The notes beneath the pieces are model-generated. The model was not told where the DNA came from. It did no database searches and was given only the letters and a program-made list of their open reading frames with translations. The translations under genes and the position numbers were made by a program. Below, piece after piece: positions 12,499 to 23,478 of a DNA stretch of 64,000 nt (the stretch's first letter is position 1; every line of letters begins with the position of its first letter). Source of the DNA: Heterohyrax brucei (Eukaryota > Chordata > Mammalia > Hyracoidea > Procaviidae); assembly GCA_028571685.1 (NCBI GenBank), contig CM053143.1:2981501-3045500 (forward strand), read 5' to 3'.

Positions 12499-13049
12499 AT
12501 GATGTGTTATCTATCTGGAACTTTATTTTCAGTGCAAAAAAGAAAAACAGAAATGTGGCAAAGTAGTAAAGACTGATGAATCTAGACCAGGAATAAACAA
12601 ATGTCTGTGGTCCCATTTTTTATTTATTTCTTATATACTTGAAATTCTTCTAAATAGAGAGGTTATGAAAGGGCTACATCCAATTAAAATTTCGAGACAC
12701 ACAAACATTTACAGAATAGTTCTAATTGGTAATACCTTATTATGAGAGAAAGCAGGACTAGAAAAAATTCTAGGTGGCCAGTGGATGAAACACATGACAT
12801 CGCATCCAGCATTACACTGTTCTGTTCTGTACTTTGATTTACAGAGATGGAATTATTAAATAACTTCAAAACAGAGTTTAAAAATTATAATTTAACTGAT
12901 ACCAAAAAATGCAAACCAAACTCAGTGCCATCGATTCAATGCCAAGTCATCAGGATACTGTAGTAGAGAGCAGAACTTTCCAATTCATTTTATGAGTCTG
13001 ATACAACCTTAACAAAGTCAAACAGTTCAGGAAAGGAACATTACATGTC
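12499..13049. other. Intron with one SINE remnant
   Basis: AT-rich intron. A short AfroSINE piece is present at 12903-12998 (listed separately). Nothing else was recognised. Confidence 0.5.
12903..12998 (-). repeat. AfroSINE fragment, minus
   Basis: Tail and body only: CTCAGTGCCATCGATTCAAT followed by AGAGCAGAACTTTCC. The tRNA-like head is missing. Confidence 0.6.
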
Positions 13050-13300
13050 ATTCACAACAACGAACACAGATGTAAACATCTAAGCAAAAAAGCAGCAAAC
13101 AAAACACAAGGATATGTAAATACAACATCTCTAAGGTGATTTATTCCAAGAATTCAAGATTAGTTCAACATATCATTAATAGTTTCATTAACGGTATTTG
13201 ATAAGATTCAAACACCATTTCTGATGGGAAAGTACCTTTTAGTAAAATCTTAAAGAAGAAAATCTTGAACAATCATTACACTCATTACTGACATGTTAAC
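13050..13300 (+). mobile_element. Old mammalian-wide L1, ORF2 RT region remnant
   Basis: Diverged match to the L1 ORF2 palm region: the plus-strand text around AGATTAGTTCAACATATC corresponds to the QGWFN-type block, and ATAAGATTCAAACACC to the DKIQHP block. Far older than L1 copies A to C. Confidence 0.6.
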
Positions 13301-13499
13301 AGCAACCCCTTTACTCCCAGTTTCCAAAGATGGAAAAATTTAAACAATAAAATATATAATGATTGCATTGGATTATAACCCAAAGAATAAAATAAATATC
13401 CTTGAACCTATACAGATATAAATGACTGAATAAATAAACTATAGAGATGGTACAAATCTCTCTTACAAAAGACTTCCAAAATGATGTATGTAAATATTC

Positions 13500-14165
13500 T
13501 CTTCTCCAGACAGTGAGCTTAATCATCATTTCCTTGAGTGTGGGCTGGACCTAGTTACATGGTACCAAGTAACAGAGTCTGAAGGCGAAACACACACGGT
13601 ATAAACCTTAAAAGCGGCAAAATCCAGCAGACATAACCTTAACTATCCAGCAGACATAACCTTAACTAACACCAACAGTGCTATGATCTTATGCATCTCC
13701 TCATATTTCACGAGAATGACATATCACATGTTCAGAGCTATTTCCCAAAATCCATAACATGAGCATAATTATGAAAAGCATCAGAAAACCTAAATCGATG
13801 AATGTTCTAGAAAAATACATGACTAACAGTCTCGAAAGCTGTGAGGTCATGAGCTACAAAGAAAGAGAAACTGTCACAGATTCAGAAGACTAAGAAGACA
13901 TGATGGCGGTATTTTTATCTTGGCAACATACAGGAACATAAAAAAACACATCAGTGGAAAAGCTGATGACATTCAAATAAATTCTGGAGTTTAGTTAATA
14001 CTATTGCACTAGTGTTAATTTCCCAGAAATGACAAATGTGCCCAGCTATGCAAAATGTTAACAGTGGAAGGAACTGGGTAAAGAGTAAAGAAATTCTCTG
14101 CACTATCTTTGTAAGATTCTGGAAATCTAAAGCTATTCCAAATATATGTTATTAAAGTTAATAAA
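13500..14165 (+). mobile_element. Old L1 3' UTR and end
   Basis: Matches the widely spread L1M-type 3' UTR: CCTTGAGTGTGGGCTGGACC at 13533, GAAACTGTCACAGATTCAGA near 13868, GGAGTTTAGTTAATACTATT near 13986, and the end CTGGAAATCTAAAGCTATTC near 14120. Plus strand, opposite to PDGFC. Confidence 0.7.
13622..13667. repeat. Perfect tandem duplication, 2 x 23 bp
   Basis: The unit ATCCAGCAGACATAACCTTA + ACT occurs twice head to tail inside the old L1 3' UTR. The two units are identical although the host element is strongly diverged, so the duplication is recent. Confidence 0.9.
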
Positions 14166-15180
14166 AGAGTATAACAAATTTGCTAGAATATAAGACCAAT
14201 ATTTTAAAATAAACTGCATTTCTATACACCAGCAATTTTTAATAAGACGATGTAATTTTCAAGATATCAAATTAATAAAGTCCATAAAGAACATACTCAT
14301 GGCGACCCTAGGGGATCCAACTCGATGGCACTTGGCTTGGCTTGGCATAAAGAACATAAAAGCCCAAACAGTCCAAGTGTGCATGATCTTTACAAAGAAA
14401 AATTATAAATGTACAGACATTAAAGGAGAACCCCAGAATGGAGGAACATAAATTCCCCAGACAGAAAGACTTAACATCACCATAATGTCAATTCTCTTCT
14501 GTAGATGACCCATAGATTAAACGCTACTGCAATAAAATTCACATGAGGATTTTTCAATGAACTTGGAAATATACTTCTAAAAAAAATTCTTTTAAAAGCT
14601 CAATAGCCAGGACCTTCCTAAAGCAAAAGACAATGAGATGAGACCTTCGTTATACCAAGCTTTTAGTAATAGAGACAGTACCATTTTGGCACACAGATAA
14701 ACGCAACTGACCAAATGAACAGAAAAGAGAGTCCCAAACAGACCAGACCAGACCACATACAGAAAGTCGCGCTATCAGTCAGCTGGTTTTCGGCTACAGA
14801 ATGATGCTGTGATCCAACTGGATACTCACACCACAGGCAAAAATAAATTCCAGGTAGCTCAGGGACCTAAATACTAATTTAAAGCAATTTTTAAATACAA
14901 AATAGTCCTCCAAAAATTTGGCAAAGGAATGAGCACGTAATTCACAAAAAGTGAAATAACAGTAGTGAGTAATGAAGAAAGTTGAAATTGTTCAACTTCA
15001 TTGGTAATCGGGAGAAACAAAAGTAAAAATTAAGCACAGTTTCGCACTTACACTACCAAAAACTAAAGCAATTACAAATGCAATGGTTGGTGAGAATGCA
15101 CTGCAATAGATTATTTTTATACATTTTTGGTAGAAGTGGAAATAGGTCAACTACTTTCAAAAACAATTTAATTCTACCTA
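14166..15180 (+). mobile_element. Old L1 ORF2 3' half remnant
   Basis: Strongly diverged ORF2: GCATTTCTATACACCAGCAA near 14217, AGACTTAACATCACCATAAT near 14467, and the zone around 15010-15110 (GGAGAAACAAAAGTAAAAAT, TTGGTGAGAATGCACTGCAA) corresponding to the ORF2 C-terminus. It is interrupted by the 51-bp SINE end at 14296-14346. Confidence 0.6.
14296..14346 (+). repeat. 51-bp AfroSINE 3' end with 12-bp target duplication
   Basis: Only the last 51 bp of a SINE are present: CTCATGGCGACCCTAGGGGA, then the terminal block CTCGATGGCACTTGGCTTGG and a (CTTGG)n tail. It is flanked by the perfect direct repeat ATAAAGAACATA at 14284-14295 and 14347-14358. It has no tRNA head and so no promoter. Confidence 0.93.
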
Positions 15181-15185
15181 GTAGC

Positions 15186-15340
15186 TCTTGTGGAGTCATG
15201 GTGGGCATAGTTGTTAAGCTTGGCTGCTAACCAAAAGGTCAGGAGTTCAAATCCATCAACTACTCCTTGAGAAAGTTCTACTCTGTCCTGTAAGGTGATT
15301 ATGCATTCAAATTTACTTTATGGCATCTAATAATAACAAT
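15186..15340 (+). repeat. AfroSINE copy, plus
   Basis: Head GGAGTCATGGTGGGCATAGT, box B region GGTCAGGAGTTCAAATCCA, body AAGTTCTACTCTGTCCTGTA, and a tail of the RTE-like type (TGGCATCTAATAATAACAA). Confidence 0.85.
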
Positions 15341-15512
15341 GGAAGCCCTGGTGGCTAAGAGCTCTGTAATGGTTAAGAGCTCAGCTGCTAACCAAAAGGT
15401 CAGAAGTTCACATCTGCTGGCCTCTTCTTTGGAACCCTATGAGACAGTTCTACCCTCTCCTATAGTGTCACTGTAAGTTAGAAACAACTGGATGGTAAAG
15501 ATTTGTTTTTTT
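15341..15512 (+). repeat. AfroSINE copy, plus, directly abutting the previous one
   Basis: Starts GGAAGCCCTGGTGGCTAAGA immediately after the tail of the preceding copy, giving a head-to-tail SINE pair. Within its head the words TAAGAGCTC occur twice (15356-15364 and 15374-15382), a short internal duplication. Confidence 0.87.
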
Positions 15513-16052
15513 CCGTCCTTTTAGTACAGCTGAAAATATAAATAGCTTCATGAAACAGTATCATCATTTCATACAGTCACACTTTTCTCACACTTTTGCA
15601 CAGGAAAACGGAACATAAGTTAAAGATTCATCACTCATAGAACAGACAAAAAAGCCTGATTATTTATTCAATAGAGAACTATACACCAGTGAAAACAAAT
15701 AACCTAATAAGCTATTTGTATCTATATGAACTAATTCAAAAGTTAATATTTTCTGTAGTTTTGCTTGTTTTGAAATTTGTATCTAGTCACAACAGAAAAC
15801 ACATAATGTACTTCTGTTGATATATATTTCAAAACAGGGAAAAATAAGCAATTTATAATGCAGGGAAATATGCATAAGGTAAAATTACAAAGTGGAGTGA
15901 GTAACAAAATTTAGGATACTTTCCAAGGACAAGACGGGGATGCAGTAAGAAAAGAACATTAGCAGGCTTCAAAACCATTGGAAGTATCACTTTCCTTAAG
16001 TGGCCACAATGCTGGGTCATAGTTTAACTTTTATTGCTTAACTATACATATG
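15513..16052. other. Unclassified AT-rich intron
   Basis: Nothing recognisable apart from the left flank of the fold-back mariner. Confidence 0.5.
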
Positions 16053-16588
16053 AGGTCTGAAAATTAAGTCCATGAATGTAATTTTTCTAAGTGCTACATA
16101 CCTCATTGCTGAGTATCACTACAGTCACCTTCAAAGTACTCCCCTTGGGACGCTATGCACCAAGGCCAGTTGCCTAGTCTACCCTTCGAAGCAGTTTTGG
16201 AATTCTTTTTGGAATGGCTATTGTGCACAGTGGCAAGTTGATGAAATTAACTGTATAGTTGTCTGTGAATGAATTTTTAATCAATAAACAAATAACCCTC
16301 CCTAGTTACCTGATCCGCTCCTCAATGTCTTTTATCTTAACCTGAAGATAAAACAAATATTGAAAAGAAGACATTTTGATGGCATTCAGGACATCAACTG
16401 TAACACAACAGTAGCTTTGGTGCTCATTCCAGAAAAAGATTTCCAAAATTGCTTTGAAGGGTAGACTAGGTGCTAACATCGGTGCATGGCTTCCTAAGGG
16501 GAGTATTTCAAAGGTGACCATATGAATATTCAGCAATGAGGTATGTAACACTTTTTCTAGAATGAGTTTGCAAACTTGTTACACCTTA
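16053..16588. mobile_element. Fold-back mariner-derived element 1 (536 bp)
   Basis: The left end AGGTCTGAAAATTAAGTCC and the right end, inverted, AAGGTGTAACAAGTTTGC are related terminal repeats. About 170 bp inward from each end carries inverted copies of the same sequence: CTCATTGCTGAGTATCACTA at 16112 and its inverse near 16520-16545. The middle contains diverged Tc1/mariner transposase code. The direct repeat TATACATATG lies on both sides (16043-16052 and 16589-16598), but this is AT-rich and may be chance. No functional transposase remains. Confidence 0.7.
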
Positions 16589-16621
16589 TATACATATGTA
16601 TATACATAAATGCATGTATCT

Positions 16622-16675
16622 CACACACACACACACACACACACATAATGTAAATAAACACACACATACACACCT
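16622..16675. repeat. (CA)n microsatellite
   Basis: Twelve CA units at 16622-16645 followed by imperfect CA/TA repeats. Confidence 0.95.
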
Positions 16676-17008
16676 ATAATAGTTCCCCTGCTGTAACACA
16701 AATCACTATATATACAGATGCATGTCCCTTGGCCCTCTTGGCCTTGACTTGTGGGAACTGAGCAACAGGCACAAGGTAAGACTAATGTTTGTTCTAGCTA
16801 CTCCTATCATTGCACAATATAGTCTTAGGTCTCTGACTTAGTAGTCTCATGTCTTTTATTACGATCCATGTAACTTTGATAGGCCCACTGGCTAATAAGA
16901 AAGTAGGGAAGACTCTCAGATCTTTCAGTCTTTGAAAGAGGAGTCTTGTTTACATAAAGGAGACAGGAGGTGCAGTATAACCCTTATCTGTTCATTTACT
17001 GAACTCCA
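16676..17008. other. Unclassified intron between microsatellite and RTE
   Basis: No recognised feature. It could hold a more diverged 5' extension of the neighbouring RTE, since the precise RTE start is uncertain. Confidence 0.45.
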
Positions 17009-20000
17009 GGGGCTTGCATGTTGCTGTGTTACTAGAAGATACGCTACTGGTATTCAGATACCAAGAAGGTCACCCACAGTGCAGAAGTTTTAGCTGAGCT
17101 TCCAGACTAAGATAGACTATGAAGAAGGACCCAGCAGTCTACTTCTGGAAAGTTAGATAGTGAAAATGCTAAGAACACCAGCAGAACACTGCCAGATATA
17201 GTACTAGCAGATGAGCATCCCAGGTTGGACGACACTCAAAAGATGGCTGGGGAAGAGCTGCCTCTTCACTGTAGAGTCAACATTAATGATAAGGATGGAG
17301 TCAAGCTTTTAGGACCTTCATTTATTGATCTGGCATGGCTCAAAATGAGAAGAAACAGCTACACACATTGATTAATAATCAGAAAGTAGAATGTACAAAG
17401 TATGAATTTAGGAAAATCGGAAATCATCAAAAACAAAACAAAGGCATAAACACTGATACACTACACATCAGGAAACTAAAATGGGCTGCTATTGGCCATT
17501 CTGATTCAGGCAATCATATGGTCTACTATATCAGGAATGACAATTTAAAAGGAATGGTGTTGTATTCATTGCCAAAAAGAACATTTCAAGATCTATCCTG
17601 AAGTACAATGCTGCTAGTGACAGAATAACATCCAGAAGCCTAAAAAGAAAGCTAGTTAATGTGAGAATTCAAATTATGCACCACTAAGGCTAAAGATGAA
17701 GAAACTGAAGATTTTTACCAGTTTCTGCAGTCTGTAACTGATCAAACATACAATCAGGATGCGTGATACTTATTGGTGATTGAAATGCAAAAGTTGGAAA
17801 CAAAACAAGGATAGCTTGGAAACATGGCTTTGTTGACAGAAATGATGCTGGAGATTATGATAGAATTTTCAAGACCAATGACTTCCTCATTGTAAATATC
17901 GTTTAACCAAAATAAACGTCAACTACGCACATGGACACCACCAAACGGATACACAGGAATCAAATCAACTACGTCTGTGGAAAGAGACAACATAAAAGCT
18001 CAGTATCATCAGTCAGAAAGAGGTCAGGTGCTGACCGAGACACAGATTATCAAATGCTCATATGCAAGTTCAAATTGAGACTAAGGAAAATGAAAAGTCC
18101 ACAGGAGACAAACTATGTCCTTCAGTATATCCCATTTGAGTTTAGAGACCATCTCAAGAACAGATTTGACACACTGAACACTAATGACCAAAGACTAGAC
18201 GATTTGTGGAACGACACTGAAGAAATCATCCATAAAGAAATCAAACCTTAAAAAGATAAAAAGAAAGACAAAATTGGATGTCAGAAGAGTCTTGAAAATT
18301 GCTCTGAAACGTCAATTAGCTAAAGCAAAAGAAAGAAATTATGAAGTAAAAGAACTGAAGAAGATTTCAAAGGGTGGTTTAAGAAGAAAAAGTGTTATAA
18401 TAACATGTGCAAAGAACTGGAGATAGAAAACCAAGAGAAGAACATGTTCTGCATTTCTCAACCTAAAAGAACTGAATTAAAAATCCAAGGGGGGAGATGT
18501 AACAGTGAAATCTGCAATGGGAGAAAATTTAACTTACAAAAATTAAAAACACAAATAAAAATTAAATATTAAATGATTCAGACAGCATCAAAAGAAGACG
18601 GAAGGAAACACAAAGTCATTAAACCAAAAAGAACTGGCTGACACTCAGCCATTTGAAAAGGCAGCATGTGATCAGGAAGTGACGGTACTAAAGGAAAAAG
18701 TCATAGTTTCAGTGAAGGTATCAGTGAAAAACAAGGCTCCACGACTTGATGGAAAATCAAGTGAGATGTTTCAACCAACAAACCCACTTGCAGAAAGAGA
18801 CAATGGAAAAGCTAAACATGCTCACTCATCTACGCCAAGATTGGAAGACAGCTGCCTGGGCAAATCACTGGGAGAGGTTCATATTTACGTCAATTCACAA
18901 GAAAGGGATTCCACCAATTGTGGAAATTATCTAACAGTATCATTAATATCCCATGCAAGTAAAATTCTGCTATTCTATTTTGCAGCAGTATCCTGACAAG
19001 AAACTGCCAGAAAGTCAAGCTGGATTCAGCAGAGGAAGTGAAACCAGGGATATCATTGCTGACATCAGATGGATCTTCGCTGAAAGCACAGAACACTAGA
19101 AAGATGTTTACCTGTATTTTAGTGACTATGCCAATGGCACTCAACTGAGTGGATCATAATAAACTATGGATAACACCGAGAAAGATGGGAATTCCAGAAT
19201 ACTGAACTGCCCTCATGAGAAATCTGTACATGGATCAAGAAGCAGTCTTGGGAGCAGGACAAGGTGACACTGCATGGTATGAAGTTAGGAAAGGTGTGCA
19301 CTGAGGGTATATTCTTTCACCGTACTATTTCAGTCTGTATGGTGAGCAAATACTCCAAGAATAACGAAGAAGAAGGGCATCAGGATTGAAGGAAGACTCA
19401 CAAATCTGTGTTATGCAGATGACACAAACTTGCCTACTGGGAGTAAAGAGCATTTGAAACACTTACTGATGAATATCAAAGGCCACAGTCTTCAGTACAG
19501 ACTGCACTTCAACATCAAGGAAACAAAAGTCTGAACAAATAACCTACATCATGACAAATGGAGAAAAGATTGAGGTTGTCAAGGATTTCGTATCAGTGAG
19601 TTCTACAGTCAGTGCCCATGGAGGCTGCCGTCAAGAAAGAAAAGGACACCTGCACTGGGAAAATCTGCTGCAAAAGACTTCTTTAAAATTTTGAAAAGTA
19701 AAGATGTCACCTTGAGGACTATGGTGACATCTTGTGCCTGATCCAAGCCATGGTATTTTCAACCACACCTTATGCATGAGAAAGACAATGAATAAGGAAG
19801 ACAGAAGAACGGATACCCTTGGCTTGTGGTGTTGGAGAAGAATACTGAATGCATCATGGACTGCCAAAAGAACAAACAGATCTGTTTTGGAAGAAGCACA
19901 ACCAGAGGACTCCTCAGAAGTAAGAATGGTGCAAGTACATCTTACATACTTTGGACATGTTGTCTAGGTAAAGTAGAAAGCCAGCATAAAAGAGGGAGAC

Positions 20001-20133
20001 CTTCAAGAAGATGGATTGATACAGCGGCTCCAACAGTGGGCTTAACCACAAAAATGATTTGCGGCATGACCCAGTACTGGGCAGTGTTTTATGCTATTGT
20101 GCATAGGCTCGATGGTATTTAACAGTAACAATA
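17009..20133 (+). mobile_element. RTE copy 2, near full length, dead, plus
   Basis: BovB-like RTE of about 3.1 kb, antisense to PDGFC. The start GGGGCTTGCATGTTGCTG matches the inverse of the end of copy 3 at 26693-26712. The 3' end reads CTCGATGGTATTTAACAGTA, an eroded version of the (CAA)n tail seen in copy 1. Order: leader, endonuclease region (about 17335-17930), linker, reverse transcriptase (about 18679-19540) and C-terminal region (to 20122). It lies 1.4 kb downstream of the PDGFC exon in gene sense. Confidence 0.88.
17335..20122 (+). pseudogene. RTE copy 2 endonuclease-reverse transcriptase, broken
   Basis: Readable pieces lie in all three frames. They include 17335-17601 (endonuclease-proximal), 17931-18251 (FEFRDHLKNRFDTLNTNDQR and DLWNDTEEIIHKEI linker), 18679-18996 (NKAPRLDGKSSEMFQ, start of the RT palm), the catalytic box near 19413-19430 (CYADDTN-like) and 19734-20122 (C-terminal KEDRRTDTLGLWCWRRILN and KRGRPSRRWIDTAAP blocks). 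The frame is broken at least six times. Confidence 0.8.
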
Positions 20134-20954
20134 TAACACAGTGACAAACTACCTATATAAGTGTTAGGAAATGTGGATTTTAGTATTTCTTTAGGCACAC
20201 AGTTATAAATGAGATCTAGAGCAGCTATTACATCTGTGATGTTCCAGTTTCCTTATCTATATAATGAAGGGTCAAGGTAGTTAGGATACCTTCTAGTTGT
20301 AAGCAGAAAGGAAAACAAACAAACAAACAAATGAAATGCACAGTCACTGAAAGTAACGTGACAAAAATATAACTATGCTAAGGACAGACACTGTGATGAC
20401 AGTAAGTACGGTTTATTTAATCTGTGTTGAAATATTTATTTGTAATATACCAGAAAATGAAAACTCTCAATCAGAGAAAATAAAGAATCTATAAAAGATG
20501 CTCAAGTGAAATAATTTCACAATATACTAATGCCACTGAACTGAGAAATTTTCAAAAAGACTACCCAGCTTTGACAAGTGTCACGTGAGATTTAAGGAAC
20601 AGTATTTCTGTGACTCGCAGTAGGTGGTCTTCTGTCGGGGTGAAATACGCCGGCTGACTTTGAGTCACGGATACTTCTAGGACTTCCTGGCAAGGCATGT
20701 TAGCCTTCATTTCTCCTTCTGGCTTCCTGAAATGTATTTCATCTTTGTGATAAAATATTTGAAGATCTTAATCTATGTGTGTGTATTCTTATATCTATAC
20801 TTAGGCAATATGTGGATCCTGTCTATTTATAAGCAGCTTATCGTTTATCAATTTTGTTGTTGGGAAGTCTGAATGTAAAAATTTTAGCACAATTCTGACA
20901 CAATTCTATTTTTTTTTTTACTTGTGTTTTATTTTCTATTCCTCATTTAAAATG
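20134..20954. other. Intron with a possible MIR-type remnant
   Basis: The stretch 20245-20305 (CCAGTTTCCTTATCTATATA followed by ATGAAGGG) resembles the core of an ancient MIR/L2-related SINE, plus orientation. The rest, including the CpG-containing patch 20580-20690, was not classified. Confidence 0.45.
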
Positions 20955-21143
20955 CTGTTTAAGAGCCTGGCTACTAATTTACTGGCTGGTGGTGCAAATC
21001 ATCTAGAGGAACCTCAGAAGAAAAGGCTGGTCATTTACTTCTGAAAAATCAATCACTGGAAATCCTACGGAGCACATATCTACTCTGACGCATGGAGCTG
21101 CCGTAAGTCAGAATCAGCTGATAAAAACGAGTATTTTGGTTTT
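20955..21143 (+). repeat. AfroSINE copy, plus, old
   Basis: Head TTTAAGAGCCTGGCTACTAA, middle GAAAATCAATCACTGGAAAT and TACGGAGCACATATCTACTC, tail GTAAGTCAGAATCAGCTGAT. Opposite in orientation to the next copy 150 bp away. Confidence 0.75.
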
Positions 21144-21295
21144 ACTATGCTTTTACCATAAATTTTTACCATAAATTACCCCAAATTATTTTCAGAAGTA
21201 GGCAGAAAACATGTGTATGTATGTTTGAGTCTTCCAATTTTAATTTACATATAGCTTACATGGGGCTGCAAATTTCTTAGACCACAAGAAAACTA

Positions 21296-21501
21296 ACGAA
21301 AGCCTATTACTGTTGAGTTGACTCCAGCCGACAGAAGCAATCCTATAGGACAGAGCAGAACTGTCCCATAAGGGTTTCTGAGGCTGTCAGTCTGTGTGGA
21401 GGCAGACTGCCCCAACCTTCTCTGTGGAGGGCTGGTGGGTGTGAGCCACAGACATTCCAGTTAGCAGCTGAGGGCTTCATCACTGCTCCACAGGGCTCCT
21501 C
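21296..21501 (-). repeat. AfroSINE copy, minus, 70 bp from the PDGFC donor
   Basis: Long-form SINE: CTGTTGAGTTGACTCCAGCC, AGAACTGTCCCATAAGGGTT, the extra middle block GTGGAGGCAGACTGCCCCA, and the head CTCCACAGGGCTCC. The middle block is present in only a subset of copies here (also at 31432 and 60513), so at least two SINE subfamilies coexist. It lies just inside the downstream intron. Confidence 0.88.
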
Positions 21502-21565
21502 GAATAGAGTGAAATAAAAAGAAAGACTGTAGGAGTTTCATACTCTGTTGAAATTTCAAGTGTGA

Positions 21566-21573
21566 TAACTTAC
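21566..21573 (-). other. 5' splice site (donor) of the PDGFC exon
   Basis: The exon ends ATATGCAA and the intron begins GTAAGTTA on the minus strand, a near-perfect match to the U1 consensus. Without splicing the frame would stop at TAA one codon later. The split Lys codon AA|G is completed by the next exon, which is outside the window. Confidence 0.93.
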
Positions 21574-21769
21574 TTGCATATGCCATCTTCTGGGTCTTCA
21601 AGCCCAAATCTTTCATCGAATGTTAGTTGTATCCATACATTTTCTTCTACTGCTACTAATCTCCATACCAAGACCATATTTCTTGGGTAAGTATGAGGGA
21701 ACCTCGGACTATGAATACTTCCGTTAGTAGACACAGTAATAATTCTCTCATGCTGGGGATCTTGTACTC
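21574..21769 (-). CDS. PDGFC: PDGFC coding exon (start of CUB domain)
   Basis: This exon encodes part of the N-terminal CUB domain of platelet-derived growth factor C, a secreted ligand of PDGF receptor alpha. The CUB domain keeps the growth-factor domain latent until proteolysis. The exon has 64 whole codons plus two split codons. It opens with VQDPQHERIITVSTNG, continues through SPRFPHTYPRN and VWRLVAVEENVWIQLTFDER, and ends LEDPEDGIC followed by the first two bases of a Lys codon. The match to mammalian PDGFC, recalled from memory, is nearly complete; PDGFD differs clearly in this stretch. The split Gly and Lys codons agree with the known exon boundaries as I recall them. The last Cys is one of the few CUB cysteines. 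The apparent change is Gly in EDGIC, where I recall Asp. The flanking introns fill the rest of the window, so signal peptide, remaining CUB and PDGF domain lie outside. Confidence 0.95.
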
Positions 21770-21790
21770 CTAAAGCAAAAATATACACAG
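21770..21790 (-). other. 3' splice site (acceptor) of the PDGFC exon
   Basis: On the minus strand the intron ends TATATTTTTGCTTTAG directly before the exon sequence GAGTACAAG. The AG is at 21771-21770, preceded by a T-rich tract. An in-frame reading through the site (ALGVQ) exists but the homologous protein begins at the split Gly codon, which fixes the boundary. Confidence 0.92.
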
Positions 21791-23330
21791 AGACACACAT
21801 TTAGAATAGACATTTCAATATTACAGCTTTCAAATTTTTTTTTTGTATCCCATCAGTCATCTTTTTCTCCAGGCAAACATGGGGTATGCTTTATACAGTA
21901 TAAACCAAGATCTACTCTTTTCAAAATTTACCCATAAAAAGACTGGTATTATTGCATAAAAACCTGTGTGGATCTGTAGTTTGGAAGAATACAGGGAATT
22001 TATCTTTTTAAATCTAATTTCTAAAGTATCAACTCTCTTATGTCTTTCTTAAATCAAGATAAGGATGGGTACAGTCCTAATCTGCAAGACTGACCAAAGA
22101 TGAACCACCTGAGCTTAAAAAGAAACTTGTTTTAACTCTATTAAAAATACTGCAGTCAATTAATTAAACATAAGTATTAATTCCATACATGGCAAGATGT
22201 CAAACTGCTAAGATAGCCAGGGAACAAGAACTTGGAGGACGAAAGAGGCAGAAGTGGAGTTACCACCTTTCACTCAGAGCCCACTGAGATGTTAAGCAGT
22301 ACACCATACCATACACCCTTGATAGCTTTTTCACTTGCTCTTTATTAGAAATCCTTTAGAAACTGAGCTGAGAAAATACTAATAACAGCTTACAAGCTCT
22401 TATCACAACTTTTGAAAAAAGGATGTCTAGTACAAGCCTCAGTTGCTCATAAACTAACATTACTAGATGGCCCCAAACTTTAAGTAACCTTGAAAAGAAA
22501 ACTGAGATCAAAATAATGGTCTCAAAATCCTTTAATAAAGGGACAATTATCAGTACTATGTGAATATGCTAATAAGATACAAGAAATACTGCAGGACCTC
22601 TCACTACATTTAATATGGTAATAAGCATTTTGAATCTCTAAGAGAAGAATGTAGCATAAGATAGTTTTCAAGATGATAAAGCATTAAGTATTTTTACATT
22701 TGGGAAATATTAAAATATTAGTTTGGGGGGAGAGAGAGCTAAGAGAGACAGCCAATTTGCCTTGGTAAAAAGACACAGTGCTTCTACACACCCACTTCAG
22801 AATATGCAACAAGGCAAAAGCCATAACTGAATTTATAAAATGAGTAGTACCATTCATGCACTCAAAAAAAAAAAAAAAAAACAATCCAAGGAATAAGAAA
22901 GCCACAACCTTTCAGGCTATGAAAATCCACGTAAGTGTGCTAAATCAAAGTAAGAAAAAAAATCTTACCCTTTTATCTTGTTTCTAATTTTATAATTTAG
23001 ATAAATAAACAGGACCCTTAAAAAGTCAAGTGCCTGACACCTACTTTTTTATGCAACTTTATACATTCATATCAGAACAAAAGGTTTAAACAATGGCAAT
23101 GCCTCACCAGTTTTAATTATTTAAACATACTGTACAACACAGAAGTTTGCATTTGCAGTAAATTATACACAAACAGGAATATCATCTCTTTTCACGTGCC
23201 ACTAATCACTTGTCTCACCCCTTGCAATATCCAATATTTTACGTATGCATAGTTATTTTCAGAAATAAGAAAATCTCATGCTATTCAGTCTTTTGAAGTA
23301 TATGATATTAAATTCTGCACTATGCCAAAA
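21791..23330. other. Unique intron next to the exon
   Basis: AT-rich sequence with an 18-base A-run at 22863-22880. No conserved-looking coding or RNA element was recognised. Confidence 0.5.
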
Positions 23331-23390
23331 AACAAACAACCAAACACAAAACCACTGTTGTGGAGTTGATTCCGATTCAGAGAGACCTGA
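23331..23390 (-). repeat. AfroSINE fragment, minus
   Basis: AACCAAACACAAAACCACTG tail, followed by GTGGAGTTGATTCCGATTCA. It stops where RTE copy 3 begins, so it may have been the preferred landing tail or been truncated by that insertion. Confidence 0.65.
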
Positions 23391-23478
23391 TGTTGTGTTG
23401 TTGCTGTCGTCAGGCGCCATCAACTTGGTTCCAACTTACAGCCACCCTATACACAACAGAACAAACTACTGCCTGGTC

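Larger units (their letters stand above)
1..21565 (-). other. PDGFC: PDGFC downstream intron, partial (intron 2)
   Basis: Everything on the low-coordinate side of the exon is downstream intron of the minus-strand gene; no other exon-like stretch was seen. The next CUB exon should begin with the rest of the Lys codon and continue with YDFVEV-like sequence, which was not found. This part of the intron carries L1 copy A, RTE copies 1 and 2, an old L1, one fold-back mariner and several SINEs. Confidence 0.85.

Noticed and set aside
15186..15345. tRNA-like box A/box B sequences in SINE heads
   Set aside because: The heads are tRNA-derived but mutated, lack a cloverleaf and are part of dispersed SINEs, so they are not tRNA genes.
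20580..20690. Small CpG-containing patch near the PDGFC exon as an enhancer
   Set aside because: Suggestive only; no factor-site cluster or conservation evidence can be shown from one sequence.
21770..21800. Upstream extension of the PDGFC frame to an ATG at 21800
   Set aside because: The extra residues (MCVSVYIFAL) are translated intron; the acceptor AG and the homologous protein start at the split Gly codon.
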